Source of the DNA: Magicicada septendecula
Lineage: Eukaryota > Arthropoda > Insecta > Hemiptera > Cicadidae
Reading direction: 5' to 3'
Assembly: GCA_034769895.1 (NCBI GenBank)
Contig: CM068367.1
Location: forward strand, 317,377,986-317,441,985
Length of the DNA: 64,000 nt
How positions within the stretch are numbered: the stretch's first letter is position 1; each line of letters begins with the position of its first letter. Positions 1-10,671 of this stretch are shown in pieces. A program made the translations under genes and the position numbers. The notes beneath the pieces were generated by a model. The model was not told the DNA's origin and did not search any database. It worked only from the letters and a program-made list of their open reading frames with translations.

Positions 1-211
1 ATTTAAATTATATTAAATTTGCAACAACGTTTGTATCGTTGTAAATAAATGTCGCCCATGAACGTGGGACCCAACACGCCTACATTTAATTAATAAATGT
101 ATGCTCTATTGTTAAATGTGTGCATAGGATTTATGTATAATAATTGATGTGTATTAATGAATATTTTATATGTGTTTAATTTTGTTGTGTATATTGTATT
201 GTAATAACACA
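1..211 (+). repeat. 3' end of a 5' LTR (Gypsy A)
   Basis: AT-rich sequence ending in AACACA, followed two bases later by a primer-binding-site-like TGGCGCC and about 160 bases later by a gag reading frame. That order (LTR end in CA, PBS, gag) is the standard layout of a Gypsy-type element, so this is read as the right-hand part of its 5' LTR. The left end lies outside the window and the matching 3' LTR is not seen. Confidence 0.6.
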
Positions 212-213
212 AC

Positions 214-231
214 TGGCGCCACCCCAACAAA
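214..231 (+). promoter_or_regulatory. Primer-binding site of Gypsy A
   Basis: TGGCGCCACCCC begins two bases after the LTR terminus. TGGCGCC is a common start for LTR-retrotransposon PBSs, where the 3' end of a tRNA primes minus-strand synthesis. I did not identify the tRNA. Confidence 0.55.
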
Positions 232-369
232 CAGGTGTAATTGTAATATAAGTAGATAAGAATAAAGAAATAATAATAACGAAACAATAAACAAATAAAA
301 TTAATAAGTCGGTTCCATAAAAATAGTATTCTTAAATATTATAAATAAATATTTTTTTTATAATTCGAC

Positions 370-1884
370 ATGATGACTCCGGAAAACTTAGATATGGAGG
401 CCTTCCAGACGATGATGCGTGCCTGGGTCGATGAATTAAGCACAAAACAGACAGAAAATTTAAATAAACACAGAAAATTTAAATGCTAGAATAGACAAAT
501 TAAAAGAATTTAATAAGAACCAAACAGAAAGTTTAGAAAATAAATTAGAACAACAGACTGAAAATTTTAAACAAGAATCATAAAAATTACAGAGAGAAGA
601 ATTAACAGAAAAAATTGTTGATACCAACTTACGTATTGACACTCTAGAGAATAAATTTAAACAAGCCTTACATGAGCAAGTTGTAAGGATTGAAAATAAA
701 CAAAAAGAATTACGTCTCGAGTGGAGAAAAGATTTAAAAGAAGCGCATAAACAAATAAATGATAATATAAATGATACTTTAAGTACTATAAAGCGTGAGC
801 AGGAGGATAAAATTCAAACTGTTAGTAATATGTCGCAAGCAAATACCAGTAAACTTAGAGAAATAGAAACATGTACTGTAGTCATTGAGAATAGAATTGA
901 AGAAACTACGAAGGACCGTTCGGGAGACGTATCACATATGAAAGAAGAAATCCAAGAGGAAATGAACCAGCTACGAAGTGAGTTGAGAAGATGACAGAAC
1001 CAAATGACCATGTTTCCTACGCCAATGGACGAAAGGAGCAGACTTAAGTTCTCAGGTGGTAAAGGGGAGAACAGTATGGAATTCCTAGCTAGAGTGGAGA
1101 AGGAAATAGAGAAGATTGGCAGTGCAATAAATGACGACGAGAAGATAGACTTCGTCACGCGATATCTTAGAGATTCAGCCAGTCAATGGTACTCTATTAT
1201 TAGAGATAATGTCAGTACATATCAGCAGTTTCGTGAGGCATTCGAGAACCGATACTGGAATTTACATACCCAACGACAGGTACGGGATCAACTCGAGTAT
1301 GGAAAGTTCAATGCACAGGGACAGCAGAGTATCGAACAGTACACAATTGCGCAAATAGAACACGTAAAGCATCTTAAACCTAAATTCTCAGAGTACGAAA
1401 TTGTTTCAAAGTTATCTTACCATTTCCAGCGAGATATCCAGTTAGCAGTTTATACGCAGGGAATTAAAACCATAGAAGAATTTTTAATCCTTGTGACACA
1501 GTTGGAGAATATCAATAAAGGTAAGAACACACAATACTGGGAACAAAAACACACAGATCACCACTATAATTATCACAGAGATAACAAGAAAGCCATACAA
1601 AACACTACACCGCACTGTGATAATTACAAAATAAATTATACGCCACCAATACACAACACTACGACGCGCACAGCTACAGAGACTGAACGAATAAATACAG
1701 CCAAACAACGAGGAGACGTTGTGTGGTCGTCTAATCGTAAACAGTTTTCAAAACCAGCTGACAAACGTGTTGCTGCAGTACGGAAGGACGACGAGAAAAA
1801 AATAAAGAGAGATAGCCAGAAAATGAATGAGATGGAGACAGTAACTTTCCACAGTCGGCCATCTACGTCAAAGGCGTCACAATG
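370..1884 (+). pseudogene. gag: Gypsy-type gag, broken
   Basis: Structural protein of an LTR retrotransposon that would form the capsid-like particle. The first ATG at 370 opens a frame with acidic, coiled-coil-like sequence. It is broken by a frameshift near 470, a TAA near 582 and a TGA at 992. From 1004 a 293-residue open frame carries the retrotransposon gag (capsid) domain, recognisable from the segment YLRDSASQWYSIIRD followed by FREAFENRYW. A basic, Asn/Thr-rich tail ends at 1884. No CCHC zinc knuckle is visible. The three lesions show an old, inactive copy. The next frame (2006) is the protease, as expected for gag-pol order. Confidence 0.75.
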
Positions 1885-2005
1885 ACTGAATAAACGGAAG
1901 CAAACTTATACGATAAACAACATATACCCCTACGATATTAGAGAGGACTTATTAAGCACCGAACAGGATATAAAGCGCAACGAACAACAAACACAATGTC
2001 CTAAT

Positions 2006-2926
2006 GTGACTGTGGGATTTAACAGGTGTAAAATACGGATGTTAGTTAACACCGGCAGCCAGCTGTCAGTTCTTAACGCTGCATGGATTCAACGCAATAA
2101 GAAATATTTTAAAAATACTGCAATTTTGCCCGTAAATAATTTAAATATCACAACAGCTACCAATAAAAAAGAAAGGGTTAAACAACAAGCATATGTAACT
2201 CTAACATATAAAAATCTAGAATTAGAATACCCCATGATAATTATGCATAAATTGATCTATGATGGAATTTTAGGTATTGATATACTAAATGCAATAAATG
2301 CTAAGATTAATGTTAATGATAATACAATTGTGTGTAATTATAAAAATGTTCAATATGAATTAAATATGAATAGCGAGGAAGAAGAGTGCAAGGTAAGTGA
2401 GATGCCTATTACTTTGTATAAGCCACAAATACAGTATGGTCCAACTCGACATGTGAACGCAGCAGATGAAGGAATGACAACACAGGAAGAAGAGAAACTG
2501 CACGAATTGATAGAAGAATACAGTGAAGTATTTAGTGAAGTACCAACGCAGACAACAGTATACGAGCACTCTATAGTTGTGTCAGACCCTACGAAAGTCA
2601 TTAGGAGGACGTACCCTATCCCAATGTGATATGAGGAAGAGGTTGAACTGGAAATTCGGCACATGATTGAAAATGGAGTCATAGAGCGATCGAACAGCAA
2701 CTTCCTGAATCCTCTAGTGGTGGTGAAGAAGAAAAGTGGTGAGATACGTCTGTGCCATGACATGAGGGAGCTGAACAGCATTGTGTTAAAGGAGTATGAT
2801 TGTGCACCAACTGCGGATGAATTATTTACCAAGTGTGAAGGAGCGAGGTATCTGACGAAGCTAGATTTACGCTCAAGTTTCTGGCAGATTCCAATTCGTG
2901 AAGAAAATAGAAAGTACACATTATAA
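2006..2926 (+). pseudogene. pol: Gypsy pol fragment: protease and start of RT
   Basis: The first ~100 residues are a retropepsin-like aspartic protease: an active-site turn that reads NTGS where DTGS/DTGA is usual, and the C-terminal hydrophobic segment GILGIDIL. A linker leads into the reverse transcriptase N-terminus, interrupted by a TGA at 2629 and resuming at 2663. It shows the fingers/palm start (RHMIENGVIERSNS, then PLVVVKKKSGEIRLCHDMR) and the palm segment LTKLDLRSSFWQIPI that carries the first catalytic Asp. Sequence stops at 2926, so the YxDD box, RNase H and integrase are absent. The Asp-to-Asn change should inactivate the protease. Confidence 0.8.
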
Positions 2927-2953
2927 GTAATGATTAAATATTAATTGATTAAA

Positions 2954-4462
2954 ATGGCAGATAACGAAAATAGTTTTACCGAATTGGTAGAAATGAGTAA
3001 CGTAGAAGCAGAGTCCACTCCAAAGACAACGAGAATAAGAGAGTTGTCGATGGACGATATGTTTAACCTAATGAGAACAATGTCCGAAAATATAAATAGT
3101 AATCTAAATGAAAAGTTGAAAGAACAAAATAATAATTTTAATGATACATTTGATGAACTAAATATTAACATGAATGAACAAAAGAATGAAATTAAGGAGA
3201 TAAAGAGTAATTTTAATGATAAATTAAAAGAGCAAAATAATGAAATAAATAGTAATTTTAATACTAAATTTGATGAAGTAAACGCGAAAATTAATGATCA
3301 AATTAATGAGATTAGAAATGAAATAAAACAACAAAATGTCTATATTAATAAAAGTTTAAAGAAGTTGATGAACATTTAAGTGCCATTGAAAAGCAAGTAC
3401 AAGATGAAGAAAATGAAAGTAGAAAGAGAAAACAGGGGGTAGAAAATGGTACATATAATAAGATAAGTGGTAGTAATGGTGTTAATGATAATTATGAGAG
3501 TATAGTGGGGGTAGAAAGTGGTGATATGATGACGAATAATAATGAAGAAATAATTAACGAGGTAAGTGATAGTTATAAAAATGAGTTACCAAGTAGTAGT
3601 GGTAAGATAGTTGAAAATGAGATATATACAAGTGACACAGTGAAAATTAAAAATAGTGATGAGGATAATATAGAAACAGTGAGAGAGAAATGGGAGTAGG
3701 GGGTGGTGAAGGAGTAGAAATCAGTGTTTATAAGTTAGAGAGAGAGAGAGTATGAAGAGAATTATTTTGTGGATATGAGGCAGAGGGTAAATTTTCCCTG
3801 GGTTTATTGTGAACCAAGGTGTTCACTGTTGTTCTTGAAGGGCGAATGTCCCTTAGTGAAAGACATTGTGTCTTCAAGTTGTTCCCTGAGTTTTTGAGGT
3901 GTTCCTGGAAGAGCCAGGAGGTGTTTTTATGATTTAGTGCCCTCTGCATGGAATGGTAGAAAAAGTGTGAAATGGCGTTATGATGAGAGGTATTTTGAGA
4001 GAGAGTTGTATTTTGATAGTAAGATAGAGTTATTTGAGGTTGGGAGAAGGTATAAAGAATTAGTAGAGATGTTAGATATTGAGAGAGTTGATGATGATAT
4101 TGAGTACTTACCTTGTGACGTAATTAGTGCAGTAAATGTTGATAAGGTTGATGATATTGAGTACTTACCTTGTGATGAAACTGATCTAGCAGCAGATGAT
4201 AATATAATTTACCTAATTGTGACAAATCAAACTAAAGGCGACTTGACTATAATCAATTGTGACAAATCAAACTAAAGGCGACTTGACTATAATCAATGGT
4301 GACAAGTTATATGATGTAATAATATGGAATAATCCTGTTGATATTGTGGAAAAGTATGAGAATTTAAATAGTCGTTATATTGATAGAGATAATATAATGT
4401 ATTTAATAAAAAATGATTTGTGTAGACGTAAAACCAGACTATTATTCGATGATGGTGGTTAA
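2954..4462 (+). pseudogene. Family G gag-like coiled-coil protein, broken
   Basis: The start ATG is set by homology to the intact-looking copy at 55,239 (both begin Met-Ala). The N-terminal third is Asn/Glu/Lys-rich heptad-like sequence, a likely coiled coil. The C-terminal part shares scattered but clear motifs with the other copies: a REY...D block, FPW, a Cys/His-poor linker, WxYxERYFERE, then YKELVEMLDIE leading to EYLPCD, and the conserved terminus LLFDDGG-stop. Frameshifts occur near 3,370 and 3,700, and at the 40-bp duplication ending near 4,295. I find no RT, protease or integrase motif. The family has no function I recognise; its position between leader and 3' LTR argues for a gag-like role. 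Confidence 0.6.
4216..4295 (+). repeat. 40-bp tandem duplication inside G1 gag
   Basis: The segment containing GACAAATCAAACTAAAGGCG occurs at 4221 and again at 4261, exactly 40 bases apart, with near-identical flanks. Forty is not a multiple of three, so the duplication itself shifts the frame and explains why the end of the protein continues in another frame. Confidence 0.85.
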
Positions 4463-4545
4463 ATATTTTATTGCTCATGAACATTTAATTATGTGAGTAG
4501 GGGGTTCTGAAATGGACTATATTATAAAATGATTTGTGGTAAACA

Positions 4546-5907
4546 TGTGATGGTACAATTATGGTACAATACTAAATTTATAAAGACATGGTACAAAAGA
4601 CCATAATTATTGTATTCATTTATTTTTAACCATTATTTGGTAATAATTATTTAAATATTTCATAATCCCTGTAAAGTTTTGGTGAGTGGACTATATAACT
4701 ATTTTATAAAACGCAGATGTGAATTGACAGGATTCCGACCGTTTTCATTGCAAAACGACAAACACAGCAAAAAATCGTATGTAACATATAGCGATAAAGT
4801 GCCTAGCCCTGATGACGTCAGTGGAAGGAATGCATATTTCCGTAAACAACTCAAGGCTTGGCTATATGAACAAAAGCCTAATGACGTAGTTTTCGCCCCA
4901 CCTACGCAATGCTAAACAAAGACTCTGTGTCATTTCATCCGGAAGTGTGAACGTAGCCGGCCGGCAAGAGGTTCACTAAGTGTGAATTTTAACTTTTACA
5001 CCACCAAAAGTGGTTAAATAACTATTTAAAATATCAGAAATGTTGGGGCGGTAAGGAATTGAACAGGTGTCATCGGCCGATGGATCGTCAAAAAACGGCG
5101 TGCGTATAGAATCTGCCCAAAGTGTTTTCGTGGGTAGACACGACGGTGTGGGCCCGAAAAATTGATGTAAAGAAGGAACAGATTGTGCACGATCGATGAC
5201 CCTAGCAGTGCGGTGAGACCTGTCCAAAATATAATTTGGTGAGAACGTTCCAATATTCATATTTATTTCAAGTAAATCAACATCATTGTGTAATAATGAC
5301 CAATTCAAAATTCATTCAATATTACCAATTTTAAACCAATTCAAAATATTTTATTTAAAATTTAAATGAGCTCAAAAATAAAATAAATTGTACCAGAGAA
5401 TGAGAGAGAGAGAGTGAGAGAGAGAGAGAGAGAGTGACTTAAATCTTTTAAGTGCTGGGTTGTGCGAATATAAAATATATATGTTTAATGTTTAATGTTT
5501 AATAATCACATATCAAATGTTTAATGTTTACTGTGTAGGTATTTTGGAGGGTTAAAATGTTCTAAGGGTTTGATGTTTGCTAAACGCCCCATGGCGTAAT
5601 ATGTACATGTTTGGTACAGATAGAGTCAGTTTTTCATATGTACTTAGAGTTTTTGGAAAATAAATTGGGTAATATCATTGGTAAAAATACAAGTACGAGT
5701 GAGTTATTTCAGGTATATTTCGCAATTACTGGTTCGTCTATACGAATACTGGACCGAAAGGTAAGCCTAATATCTATGTTGTTGCACAATCTGGCAACAC
5801 GGCGCCTGATAATTATTCAATGTTTATTATAAAAGTAGTTAATTTTATGTGACGCAAGTTTGTATTATCACATTTTGCGCTCGAAAGAACAGGGACTGTA
5901 TTATCAC
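4546..5907 (+). mobile_element. Reduced G-family element (LTR + PBS + 12-nt LTR tip)
   Basis: An LTR starting TGTGATGGTACAA runs to 5872 (ends TATTATCACA). It is followed by a PBS-like stretch ending CGAAAGAACAGGGAC (5875-5895), then a second copy of the LTR's last 12 bases, TGTATTATCACA (5896-5907). Flanks are AACA at 4542-4545 and AACA at 5908-5911, a 4-bp target duplication. Removing the insert restores G1's 3' noncoding sequence, which aligns across the joint with the copy at 56.4-56.5 kb. The structure is explained by one deletion from just after the PBS to the last 12 bases of the 3' LTR. The LTR holds a GCCGGCCGGC palindrome near 4957 and a GA-rich tract near 5,400-5,436. Confidence 0.8.
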
Positions 5908-6053
5908 AAACAATAACGAATAATAATTTGGATTGTATGTACTTTTGTGTTGATGTTAAATTTAATGATGTAGCAAGGTGAAGTACACTCAACTTTGTGA
6001 ATTTTGTAAAATATATAAAAACACTTGGTAAGTTTCACAATTTTTTTAATTAA

Positions 6054-6094
6054 CTCTGACAGCTGTTTCGACTATCTAAGCCACTGTCAAAGAG
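6054..6094 (-). ncRNA. Degenerate hammerhead-like motif, left arm of PLE A
   Basis: On the minus strand: stem I CTCT/AGAG, a core segment TTGACAG, one extra T, stem II GGCT/AGTC, then GAAA and the palindrome CAGCTG before TC. The layout copies the hammerhead motifs elsewhere in this window, but the core differs from CUGANGA at C3, G8 and A9. Those are near-invariant positions, so cleavage is doubtful. Confidence 0.4.
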
Positions 6095-6352
6095 CCGAGT
6101 GAACGAAATTATTGAACACAAGATGTTAGTGGAGTGTAGGTGGTGAACATCATATTTAGGGCGTTTCTGGAACATCTATGTTGTGATGGCGAGGGGGGTG
6201 AGGGGGTGAGCAAGAGACAAGGGAAGGTCAGGTGTCTTTAAAAACTAAATACAATCATGAATGCAAAATATAAAATTAACTGAACTAAATATAAAATGAA
6301 TGCAAATATTAAAATAATGATGAACAATCAAAATAATATAAAATAAACTAAA

Positions 6353-7592
6353 CTAAATAACAGATTTTAATAAAGGGGATACACAAAATTCAGTCTGTTC
6401 ATTGGTTAAATTTTTGTTATTTTTTATTGCTTTTTTAATTTCTAAAATTTCTAACAAATCCATTTTTTTACTTTTTTGTATGTTGTGGAGTAGTGTTATG
6501 TTTTTTGTGTCTATGAAGTGACTGTGTTGTAAGCAATGATCTGCAAAACCTGTATTAGATGTATTGGTTAAAATCACCTTCTTATGTTCAGAAATGCGAT
6601 GTTTCAGAGCATGGCCACATTGTCCGATATAAATAGCATCGCATTCTGCACAGTGTATTTCATAAACTCCATTTTTCTCCAGTGTGTTAGATTTTTCTTT
6701 ATTATTGACTAGTAGTGAAAAAAGATTACGTTTGTTTACTGATACCATGTTAAGACCATGGTTTTTTAACCTATTATTAATCTTATCTGTTTTACACGGA
6801 ATGTAATTTGTTAAGTGAAATTTTTTGTTACCCTGATCTGGCTCTATGGAATAAAATTCTTTTAAAGTAATTTTCTTCTGTTTTTTTTTTAAATTAAAGA
6901 GTCAATTATTCTTTCATCATAACCGTTATTTTGTGCTATGCCTTTTATAATATCTACCTCTTTATTGAAATTTTCTTTGGATAAAGGAACTATAAGGAGA
7001 CGATTAACCATTGCATGAAAACTGCTTAATTTTATGTGCCATGATGTTAGTGATTGTTTATGTATAACGGTATCTGTAAAAGTAGGTTTTCTGTATATAT
7101 GAAAACTAAGATTATTTTGTGACCTAGTAATGGTAAGATCCAAAAAATTTAAACTTTTCATATTTTCTGTTCAAGTGTAAATTGCACGCTACTATAAAAG
7201 GAATTAATATAATCTAAGAACATATGGAGCTGTCTATCTGTTCCCGTCCAGATACAAAATATATCATCAACATACCTTGCCCAATGAAAAACATATTTTA
7301 TGTTGGGGTTATCGGATGTAAAAATGTTTTCTTCCAAAAATGTCATAAAGATTTCACTTAATAAAGGTGATAAAGGAGAGCCCATAGGTAAGCCATTTAA
7401 TTGTTTATAGATTTTATTATTAAACTGAAAATAATTTTGTCCTATGCAAATATCTAAGGCCGAGAATAATTCTTTTTTCTGATCACTATTTAAGGTTAAA
7501 GTATTTTGTATATGTGAGGAACAGATAGACAACAGAACATCTACAGGTATAGACGGAAATAAATTCTTAACATCAAATGAAACTAATTTTGC
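6353..7592 (-). pseudogene. PLE A left copy: RT plus GIY-YIG endonuclease
   Basis: A Penelope polyprotein combines a telomerase-related reverse transcriptase with a GIY-YIG nuclease. Visible on the minus strand: RT palm with LPMGSPLSP, the catalytic box YVDDIFCIW near 7,260, and the thumb-side segment SLNFLDLTI. A linker follows, then the GIY-YIG domain at 6,748-6,353 with GVYEIHCAECDAIYIGQCG, a downstream Arg, and EHKK. One base is missing near 7,160 relative to the right copy, shifting the frame; another break lies near 6,889. The RT N-terminus is absent because the copy stops at 7,592. Confidence 0.85.
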
Positions 7593-7645
7593 ATTCCTGA
7601 AGAGAAGTTCTGTCTTTTCAATATATTAAAAGGAATGACATAGGA

Positions 7646-8700
7646 ATGACAATTTCAAGATATTAAATGATCACACTAATAAGTTTCAAAAACAAATAAA
7701 ATTACTTATTAAAAATTGCCCTAATATATTTTCAGACACAAAAAGTTTCATGCTAACTATGATGAACCCAAAAGCTCCTGTTTTGTATAGTTTACCAAAA
7801 ATACATAAACTTAATTGTCCCATGCGCCCAGTTGTTTCATATGTAACTGCACCTGCATATAAAGTCTGTAAAAAACTTAATGAATTATTGCCAAAATATA
7901 TTAACTTTAACCCAAAGTATGCTATTAAAAACACTTTACAATTAGTTAATAATATAAAAAATGTACATTTACCACTGAATGCAAAGTTAATTTCATTTGA
8001 TGTTAAGAATTTATTTCCGTCTATACCTGTAGATGTTCTGTTGTCTATCTGTTCCTCACATATACAAAATACTTTAACCTTAAATAGTGATCAGAAAAAA
8101 GAATTATTCTCGGCCTTAGATATTTGCATAGGACAAAATTATTTTCAGTTTAATAATAAAATCTATAAACAATTAAATGGCTTACCTATGGGCTCTCCTT
8201 TATCACCTTTATTAAGTGAAATCTTTATGACATTTTTGGAAGAAAACATTTTTACATCCGATAACCCCAACATAAAATATGTTTTTCATTGGGCAAGGTA
8301 TGTTGATGATATATTTTGTATCTGGACGGGAACAGATAGACAGCTCCATATGTTCTTAGATTATATTAATTCCTTTTATAGTAGCGTGCAATTTACACTT
8401 GAAACAGAAAATATGAAAAGTTTAAATTTTTTGGATCTTACCATTACTAGGTCACAAAATAATCTTAGTTTTCAGATATACAGAAAACCTACTTTTACAG
8501 ATACCGTTATACATAAACAATCACTAACATCATGGCACATAAAATTAAGCAGTTTTCATGCAACAGTTAATCTTCTCCTTATAGTTCCTTTATTCAAAGA
8601 AAATTTCAATAAAGAGGTAGATATTATAAAAGCCATAGCACAAAATAACGGTTATGATGAAAGAATAATTGACTCTTTAATTTTATTAACAAAAATTTAA
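7646..8700 (+). pseudogene. PLE A right copy: RT only, endonuclease deleted
   Basis: Continuous frame from about 7,646 (upstream of the ATG at 7,759) with the segment VLYSLPKIHKLNCPMRP, then SFDVKNLFPSIP with the first catalytic Asp, LPMGSPLSP, and YVDDIFCIW. The frame ends at 8,700 just after the RT. The DNA then jumps to the last ~17 codons of the full polyprotein (the region coding TNEQTEFCVSPLLKSVI). The whole GIY-YIG domain is gone; the joint is at the shared stretch TAACAAAAATTTAACC. The RT is 5'-incomplete, so the copy is not expected to be autonomous. Confidence 0.85.
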
Positions 8701-9001
8701 CCAATGAACAGACTGAATTTTGTGTATCCCCTTTATTAAAATCTGTTATTTAGTTTAGTTTATTTTATATTATTTTGATTGTTCATCATTATTTTAAATT
8801 TTGCATTCATTTTATATTTAGTTCAGTTAATTTTATATTTTGCATTCATGATTGTATTTAGTTTTTAAAGACACCTGACCTTCCCTTGTCTCTTGCTCAC
8901 CCCCTCACCCTCACAACACAGATGTTCCAGATACGCCCTAAACAGATGTTCACCACCTACACTCCACTAACATCCTGTGTTCAGTAATTTCATTCACTCG
9001 G

Positions 9002-9042
9002 CTCTTTGACAATGGCTTAGATAGTCGAAACAGCTGTCAGAG
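9002..9042 (+). ncRNA. Degenerate hammerhead-like motif, right arm of PLE A
   Basis: Plus-strand partner of the motif at 6,054-6,094, with the same stems I and II and the same GAAA plus CAGCTG block. The core reads TTGACAA instead of CUGANGA. The shared defect suggests it was already present in the parent element. Confidence 0.4.
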
Positions 9043-9093
9043 TTAATTAAAAATTTGTGAAACTTACCAAGTGATTTTATATATTTTACAAAA

Positions 9094-10523
9094 CCTTTGT
9101 ATTAATATGTTTCACCAAGTGCCCAATGAGTCATCAATTAATTTGTGAATTTTGTTAAAGTAATCAAATGTATTTGATGAAATAGTTGAAATAATTTGAA
9201 AGGAGATAATAAATGAAAGTATGAGTGTTGATAACAAATTAAAAATTTTTGAGAATTTAATGGTATAGTAAATGACAAATCATTGATGGTTGATTAGTAA
9301 AAAGTTCAATTGAAATTAAAGTGTAATGTTTATAATATTATATGGAAATTTAAAGGTGGATTATTTATTTTGATGTAATAATAGCAATGTTAATAATGAA
9401 TGTATTATGTTTTATTATGTTAGTGTGTAGGAATCTTAAACATGGATTGTATGCTTTTTAATAGATTCCCCACTTTCGGGCGATCCCGGCCTTACCAGCC
9501 CAGACCGTGGTTTTGGATGACAACTAGCTGTGGGCAGAATAATTGTAAACTGACCATGGTTGGTTGCCGTTGAAATTGGTATAATTTAGAAATTAACAGG
9601 GGGTTTTCATCAGGGGAATCCACATAACTATGGAACAGCGGCTACCACCGAAGGGGGTGATAGTGCCGTATTAAGGGCGTATGAATCATTATAGTAGGAT
9701 TACTGGTGTCCTTGGACATCAGTAATGCCGAATTTTTATATAATGCTGAAGCAAGGACGGTGTAAGCAGCGTTTGCACCCTAATAAAATTCAGTTCTTGT
9801 GGACGCAAATGGGCGCTACAGTCCAACATCAGTAAACAATAGTGTGTATGGAAAGGAGCTGGCCGTTACAAGCCAGGGGCATAAATACACATTTATGCAA
9901 CAAGGTAACTGCCTTACACGGTTTATCCGTGAGGTGATTTACCTAATTGTAACTGGGTAAAAGGGGGGATATTAGATAATAATGGAGGACGTTACTAAAT
10001 TGCTAGTAATGCGTTAGTGAATATTAAATTAAATTATGTTGATGATGTGGAAGGTGTAGTTGATCTGATGAGATAACTAAATGATTTTGTATTGATTTAA
10101 GGAGTATTATGAAGATGCTTAACGATTTTAAGTACATAATATGTTAGGATGTAGTTGATTTAAATGTGTTTTATTCTGTATAAAAATTTTAATAACGAAC
10201 TTAATTATTTTGAAATGTGAATTATATAATGGAAGGTATTTGTAATGTTGTAATGGGAAATATTTATTTAAATTCTGATGGAATCAGAGAAATATTTTGA
10301 ATTTTGGAACAAGAATTAATAAGAGAAGGGTTCAGAATGTTAGTATGAAAGTTTAAAAAATGTTTTATATTATGTTGTGTTAAATATGTATCCACGTATA
10401 TGTTAGAAGTTAAGAAAACCAGTGCTTCTTAACGCAAACCAGCGCACAGCTAAAGGGGAACAGATCAGTTAGGGATATGGTATAATACAAGCCACTATTT
10501 GATATTTTGATTTCATGTTTCAG
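9094..10523 (+). other. 3' noncoding region of G1, with a GC-richer unidentified segment
   Basis: No credible gene. From about 10,010 to 10,523 the sequence aligns with 56.7-57.13 kb and, inverted, with 61.75-61.9 kb, ending in TTTCAG before the exon-like cassette. The stretch 9,460-9,980 is more GC-rich than its surroundings and has short inverted repeats (for example CTGGTGTCC/GGACATCAG near 9,704). It lacks a visible counterpart in the 1.0-kb region of the complete copy, so it may be a separate insertion. Confidence 0.5.
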
Positions 10524-10671
10524 TGTCTGGTGATGCTGTGGCGGCGGTCCTGAGCTGGCCTGCGCATCAGAGCAGGAGCGTCAAGTGCCTGTCTGGCCTT
10601 GCGGAGTTGGGATCTCGAGAGAGAAGTCCAGTAAGGTCATTCACGTTGTGCCGTTGCAAGGGTATTGCTCC
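10524..10671 (+). other. Exon-like cassette of G1, left part
   Basis: It follows TTTCAG and matches the 147-bp cassettes at 57,131-57,277 and 61,602-61,748. One frame reads LSWPAHQSR and LGSRERSPV, close to LSWPACQSR/LSWPARQSR in the others. The match breaks near 10,672, and the last ~28 bases with the donor-like GGTAAGT reappear at 12,236-12,270. An insertion therefore splits the cassette. Confidence 0.6.

Larger units (their letters stand above)
6002..9093. mobile_element. Penelope-like element A, head-to-head inverted pair
   Basis: Two copies of one PLE face each other: the left copy reads on the minus strand, the right copy on the plus strand. The outer arms (about 6,002-6,420 and 8,700-9,093) match closely as inverted repeats and end in TTTTGTAAAATATATAAAA. 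The left copy is 5'-truncated near 7,592. The right copy extends further 5' (to about 7,646) but has lost the endonuclease. A possible TTTGT duplication flanks the pair. It lies in the 3' noncoding region of G1. Inverted and truncated copies are typical of PLE insertion. Confidence 0.8.

Noticed and set aside
5400..5436. GA-rich tract as a GAGA-factor promoter
   Set aside because: Simple-sequence tracts of this kind recur in several G LTRs and also inside gag. Without transcription data a promoter call is not justified.
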